From Hydrogenophaga sp. (lineage in GTDB: Bacteria > Pseudomonadota > Gammaproteobacteria > Burkholderiales > Burkholderiaceae_C), in the NCBI RefSeq assembly GCF_026125825.1, contig NZ_JAHCKK010000050.1, positions 1-34,748 on the forward strand: 34,748 bases of DNA, written 5' to 3'. Within the stretch, counting starts at the first letter, position 1, and every line of letters starts with the position of its first letter. The notes under the pieces were generated by a model. It was given only the letters and a program-made list of their open reading frames with translations. It searched no databases and was not told where the DNA came from. Below are positions 32,335-34,748 of the stretch, in pieces. A program made the position numbers and the translations under genes.

Positions 32335-32775
32335 ATGGACCCGTTCATGCAAGCCGCCATCGAGGAAGCCCGCCTGGGCCGCGAGGAAGGGGGCATCCCG
32401 ATCGGCTCGGTGCTCGTGCACCAGGGCCGCATCATCGGGCGCGGCCACAACCGCCGGGTCCAGCAGGGCAGCGCCATCCTGCACGGCGAGATGGATGCGC
32501 TGGAAAACGCGGGCCGTCAGCCCGCGAGCGTCTACCAGGCATCGGTGATCTACACCACGCTGTCGCCCTGCCCAATGTGCAGTGGCGCGATCGCGCTCTA
32601 CGGCATACCCAAGGTGGTGGTGGGGGAGAACCAGACCTTCCTGGGCGAGGAAGCGTGGCTGCGCGGCCGGGGCGTGGACGTGCAGGTGCTGCAGGATCCG
32701 AGCTGCGTGCACCTGATGCAGGCGTTCATCGCCGCCGAGCCCGGTCTCTGGAACGAAGACATCGGCGAGCCCTGA
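32335..32775 (+). CDS. Cytosine deaminase of the yeast Fcy1 type
   Basis: A 146-residue cytidine/deoxycytidylate deaminase-family enzyme. The zinc site is H50-G-E52 in AILHGEMDALEN plus C79 and C82 in TTLSPCPMCSG; E52 is the proton shuttle. Overall resemblance to yeast cytosine deaminase is strong from memory: EGGIPIGSVL, RGHNRRVQQGSA, YGIPKVVVGENQTF and the C-terminal WNEDIGE. This type deaminates free cytosine to uracil and is unrelated to bacterial CodA. AAAGGA is well placed before the ATG. The gene is convergent with the FNR-type regulator, 12 nt apart. Confidence 0.88.
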   Translation: MDPFMQAAIEEARLGREEGGIPIGSVLVHQGRIIGRGHNRRVQQGSAILHGEMDALENAGRQPASVYQASVIYTTLSPCPMCSGAIALYGIPKVVVGENQTFLGEEAWLRGRGVDVQVLQDPSCVHLMQAFIAAEPGLWNEDIGEP

Positions 32776-32787
32776 ACCGGGGCTGGG

Positions 32788-33516
32788 TCAGGCCGTGGCC
32801 GGGGCCTCGTCGCCACCGCGGGTTTTGACCACCTCGCAGTGCCAGCGGTCGTGCCGCAGGATGTGGCCCGCCGCCTCCAGCTGCCTCAGCGAGCGCGCGA
32901 TGGTCTCGCGCGTGGTGGAGAGCAGGGCGGCCAGCGCCACGTGGCTGGGCAGGCGGACCGCCTGGGTGCGCTGCTCGCGCGCGTACAGCTGCAGCGTGGC
33001 TAGCAGCTTCTGCTGCAGGCCCTTGATGCGCATCACGCGCGACCAGTCGGCCAGCTGGCCGTGGGCCTCCACGATGTGCGTCTGGATGCAGGCGTGGAAC
33101 TGGCGGTTCACCACGCCCACGCGGTAGAAGTCGGGCACGTCCACGCTGCACACCCGCCCGGTGGAAAGGGCCTGCGCGCCGATCTGTTCCTGGTGTCCGT
33201 AGATCGCGTAGCCGCCCAGCGTCTTGCCCCGTCCGAGCAGGGCCACCGGGTGAGGCTGTCCGTCCTCGCCCTGGCGGGTGGCCATCACGGCGCCGATCTT
33301 GATGATGGAGATGCGCTGCGCCACGATGCCTTCGAGCTGGAGGGCATCGCCCTTGGTGAAGGCCGATTCCTCGATGCACGAGGAGAGCCGTTCGCGCGAG
33401 GCATCGGGCAGACAGCCCATGAGGCAGACCCGAAGCGTGGCGCAATGGTTGCAGCGGCTGCGGCAGCGAGGCGGCGGGCCAGATGAGGCATCGGTGGGCG
33501 CGGTCGGCTGTTTCAT
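32788..33516 (-). CDS. FNR-type regulator with N-terminal Fe-S cysteine cluster
   Basis: A 242-residue Crp/FNR-family regulator. The N terminus has C18, C22, C25, C31 and C35; C22-X2-C25-X5-C31 matches the FNR ligands C20, C23 and C29. C123 in GRVCSVDVPDF aligns with FNR C122. A [4Fe-4S] cluster, and hence oxygen or NO sensing, is therefore likely. The C-terminal helix-turn-helix is VALAALLSTTRETIARSLRQL, with the E and R of the FNR recognition E-x-x-S-R but Ala in place of Ser. The start codon lacks a strong Shine-Dalgarno. It is divergent from an Aer-like receptor. Confidence 0.9.
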   Translation of the reverse strand: MKQPTAPTDASSGPPPRCRSRCNHCATLRVCLMGCLPDASRERLSSCIEESAFTKGDALQLEGIVAQRISIIKIGAVMATRQGEDGQPHPVALLGRGKTLGGYAIYGHQEQIGAQALSTGRVCSVDVPDFYRVGVVNRQFHACIQTHIVEAHGQLADWSRVMRIKGLQQKLLATLQLYAREQRTQAVRLPSHVALAALLSTTRETIARSLRQLEAAGHILRHDRWHCEVVKTRGGDEAPATA

Positions 33517-33729
33517 AGGGGCCCCGGGATTTAAACAAGGGTTCCTCCCAAGTAGACGCCAAACCGGGGGCTGGAAACGCGTGCTGCGTCACATCCGTGG
33601 CAGATTCATGCCGTTCTGCTGCGATTTTTGAGATGCCTCAAGGAGCATGTGTGCCGAAATGGCGTCACATGCGGTCCTTCGCGGGCCGCGTTGCGAGCCC
33701 CCACCTCCCACAGAGCGAGACACTTGCCG
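33517..33729. other. Divergent spacer between the FNR-type and Aer-type genes
   Basis: About 210 nt containing GGGGCCCCGGG next to the FNR start and a short AT-rich stretch. I found no TTGAT-N4-ATCAA FNR box by eye and no coding sequence. Confidence 0.35.
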
Positions 33730-34748
33730 ATGCGAAACAACCAGCCCGTGACGCAGCAGGAATACGAGTTCGATGAGCGCAGCACCCTGCTGTCCACCAC
33801 GGATACGCAAAGCCACATCGTGCATGCGAACGCGGCCTTCGTGGAGGTCAGTGGCTTCACCGCCGAGGAGCTCATCGGCCAGCCGCACAACCTGGTGCGC
33901 CACCCCGACATGCCGGCCCAGGCCTTCGCCGACATGTGGAGCACGCTGCGCCAGGGCATGCCCTGGTCGGCCCTGGTGAAAAACCGGCGCAAGAACGGCG
34001 ACCACTACTGGGTGCGCGCCAACGCTGCCCCGGTGATACGCGACGGCGTGCTCACGGGCTACCTCTCCGTGCGAACCAGGCCCCAGCGCGAGGAGGTGCG
34101 GTCTGCCGAGGCGCTGTACCGGCGGTTTCGCGAGGGCCGGGCGCAGGGTTGGCGCTTTTTCCGGGGGCTGGTGGTGCGCAGCGGTCCACTGGCCTGGCTG
34201 TCGTGGAACCGCTGGCTGGGCGTGAGCGGGCGCATCCGGCTCGCGCTGCTGCTGCCGGGCCTGGGCATGGCTGCGGCGCTGGCGTTGTCGGGGCTGCCGG
34301 CCGCGCAGGCCGCGTGGATGATCGCGGGCCTGGCCGCCTTGCTGGCGATCTCCGGGCTGTGGCTGCATGGCCAGCTGGCGGTACCGCTCAGGCAGGTGTT
34401 GCAGCAGGCGCAGCGCGTGGCCAGCGGGCATGCCGGCGGGCTGGCCAGTTTGAACCGGGTGGACGAGATCGGCATGCTGCTGCTCACGGTGAACCAGTCG
34501 GCGCTCAACCTGCGCTCGCTGCTGGCCGACATGTCGTCCCAGGCCGCCGGGGTGTCGGTGGCCAGCGGCGAGATCGCCCACGGCAACGACGACCTGAGCA
34601 GCCGCACCGAGCAGACCGCCGCCCACCTGCAGCAGACCGCGTCGTCCATGGAGGAGCTGGCGGCCACGATGCGGCAGAACGCCAGCGCGGCCCAGGACGC
34701 CGCCACGCTGGCGCGCCGCACCAGCGAGGTGGCGGGTTCGGGCGGCGA
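33730..34748 (+). CDS. Aer-like PAS methyl-accepting chemotaxis protein (5' part)
   Basis: The frame starts at ATG 33730 and runs off the window without a stop, giving 339 residues. The N-terminal PAS domain reads IVHANAAFVEVSGFTAEEL, GQPHNLVRHPDMPAQAFADM, and NRRKNGDHYWVRANAAPV, very close to Aer, which binds FAD and senses redox state for aerotaxis. Hydrophobic segments at about residues 169-188 and 196-213 form the membrane anchor, a HAMP-like part follows, and RTEQTAAHLQQTASSMEEL begins the signalling domain. Other chemotaxis genes may lie downstream, outside the window. Confidence 0.93.
   Translation, partial: MRNNQPVTQQEYEFDERSTLLSTTDTQSHIVHANAAFVEVSGFTAEELIGQPHNLVRHPDMPAQAFADMWSTLRQGMPWSALVKNRRKNGDHYWVRANAAPVIRDGVLTGYLSVRTRPQREEVRSAEALYRRFREGRAQGWRFFRGLVVRSGPLAWLSWNRWLGVSGRIRLALLLPGLGMAAALALSGLPAAQAAWMIAGLAALLAISGLWLHGQLAVPLRQVLQQAQRVASGHAGGLASLNRVDEIGMLLLTVNQSALNLRSLLADMSSQAAGVSVASGEIAHGNDDLSSRTEQTAAHLQQTASSMEELAATMRQNASAAQDAATLARRTSEVAGSGG

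Overview
The window is GC-rich, densely packed bacterial DNA. Protein styles and operon types point to a betaproteobacterium of the order Burkholderiales, most likely family Comamonadaceae (Hydrogenophaga-, Acidovorax- or Variovorax-like). Supporting signs are the imuA-imuB-dnaE2 cassette behind a LexA box, a DUF2917 gene divergent from a LysR gene, CbtA/CbtB cobalt transport with a DUF1636 protein, and an Aer-type PAS chemoreceptor. The genus assignment is inference from gene content only. I see no rRNA, tRNA, CRISPR array, transposase or phage gene.

Region 1 (1-12,835, all + strand) is a cofactor block. It opens with the 3' end of a chelatase D-type gene with a VWA domain, then a DUF1636 Cys-rich protein and the cobalt transporter pair cbtB-cbtA. 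A complete bioB-bioA-bioD-bioF biotin cluster follows, joined without a gap to six cobalamin genes: cbiB, cobD-type decarboxylase, cobQ, cobT, cobS and the cobC phosphatase. An unrecognised 167-residue protein closes the block. Most junctions from bioA onward overlap or nearly touch. cobU/cobP, bioC and bioH are not present, so those steps must be encoded elsewhere. No B12 riboswitch was found here.

Region 2 (13,030-17,649) carries a PhnD-like periplasmic binding protein, endonuclease III (nth) and a LysR regulator on the minus strand. Divergent from these are a DUF2917 protein, a fold-type I aminotransferase and a short SAM methyltransferase on the plus strand.

Region 3 (17,674-22,976) is the SOS mutagenesis cassette. 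A consensus LexA box (CTGT-N8-ACAG) overlaps the likely promoter of imuA-imuB-dnaE2, whose reading frames overlap. ImuB has a very short N-terminal lobe. A terminator with a long T tract on the minus strand separates the cassette from a small exported helical protein carrying two CX10C motifs.

Region 4 (22,996-28,385) mixes that small protein, a JmjC/cupin-like oxygenase with a SUMF1-type lipoprotein 5 nt downstream, and a ParD-like ribbon-helix-helix protein translationally coupled (TGATG) to a type I methionine aminopeptidase. A near-perfect 31-bp palindrome lies just upstream of the ParD-like gene. An EVE-domain protein and a type II NADH dehydrogenase follow.

Region 5 (28,507-34,748) holds a SAM methyltransferase, an OsmC-family protein with an AraC regulator right behind it, an MscS channel and a cytosine deaminase resembling the yeast enzyme. 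It ends with an FNR-type regulator that keeps a full set of candidate Fe-S cysteines and, divergent from it, an Aer-like chemoreceptor cut by the window end.
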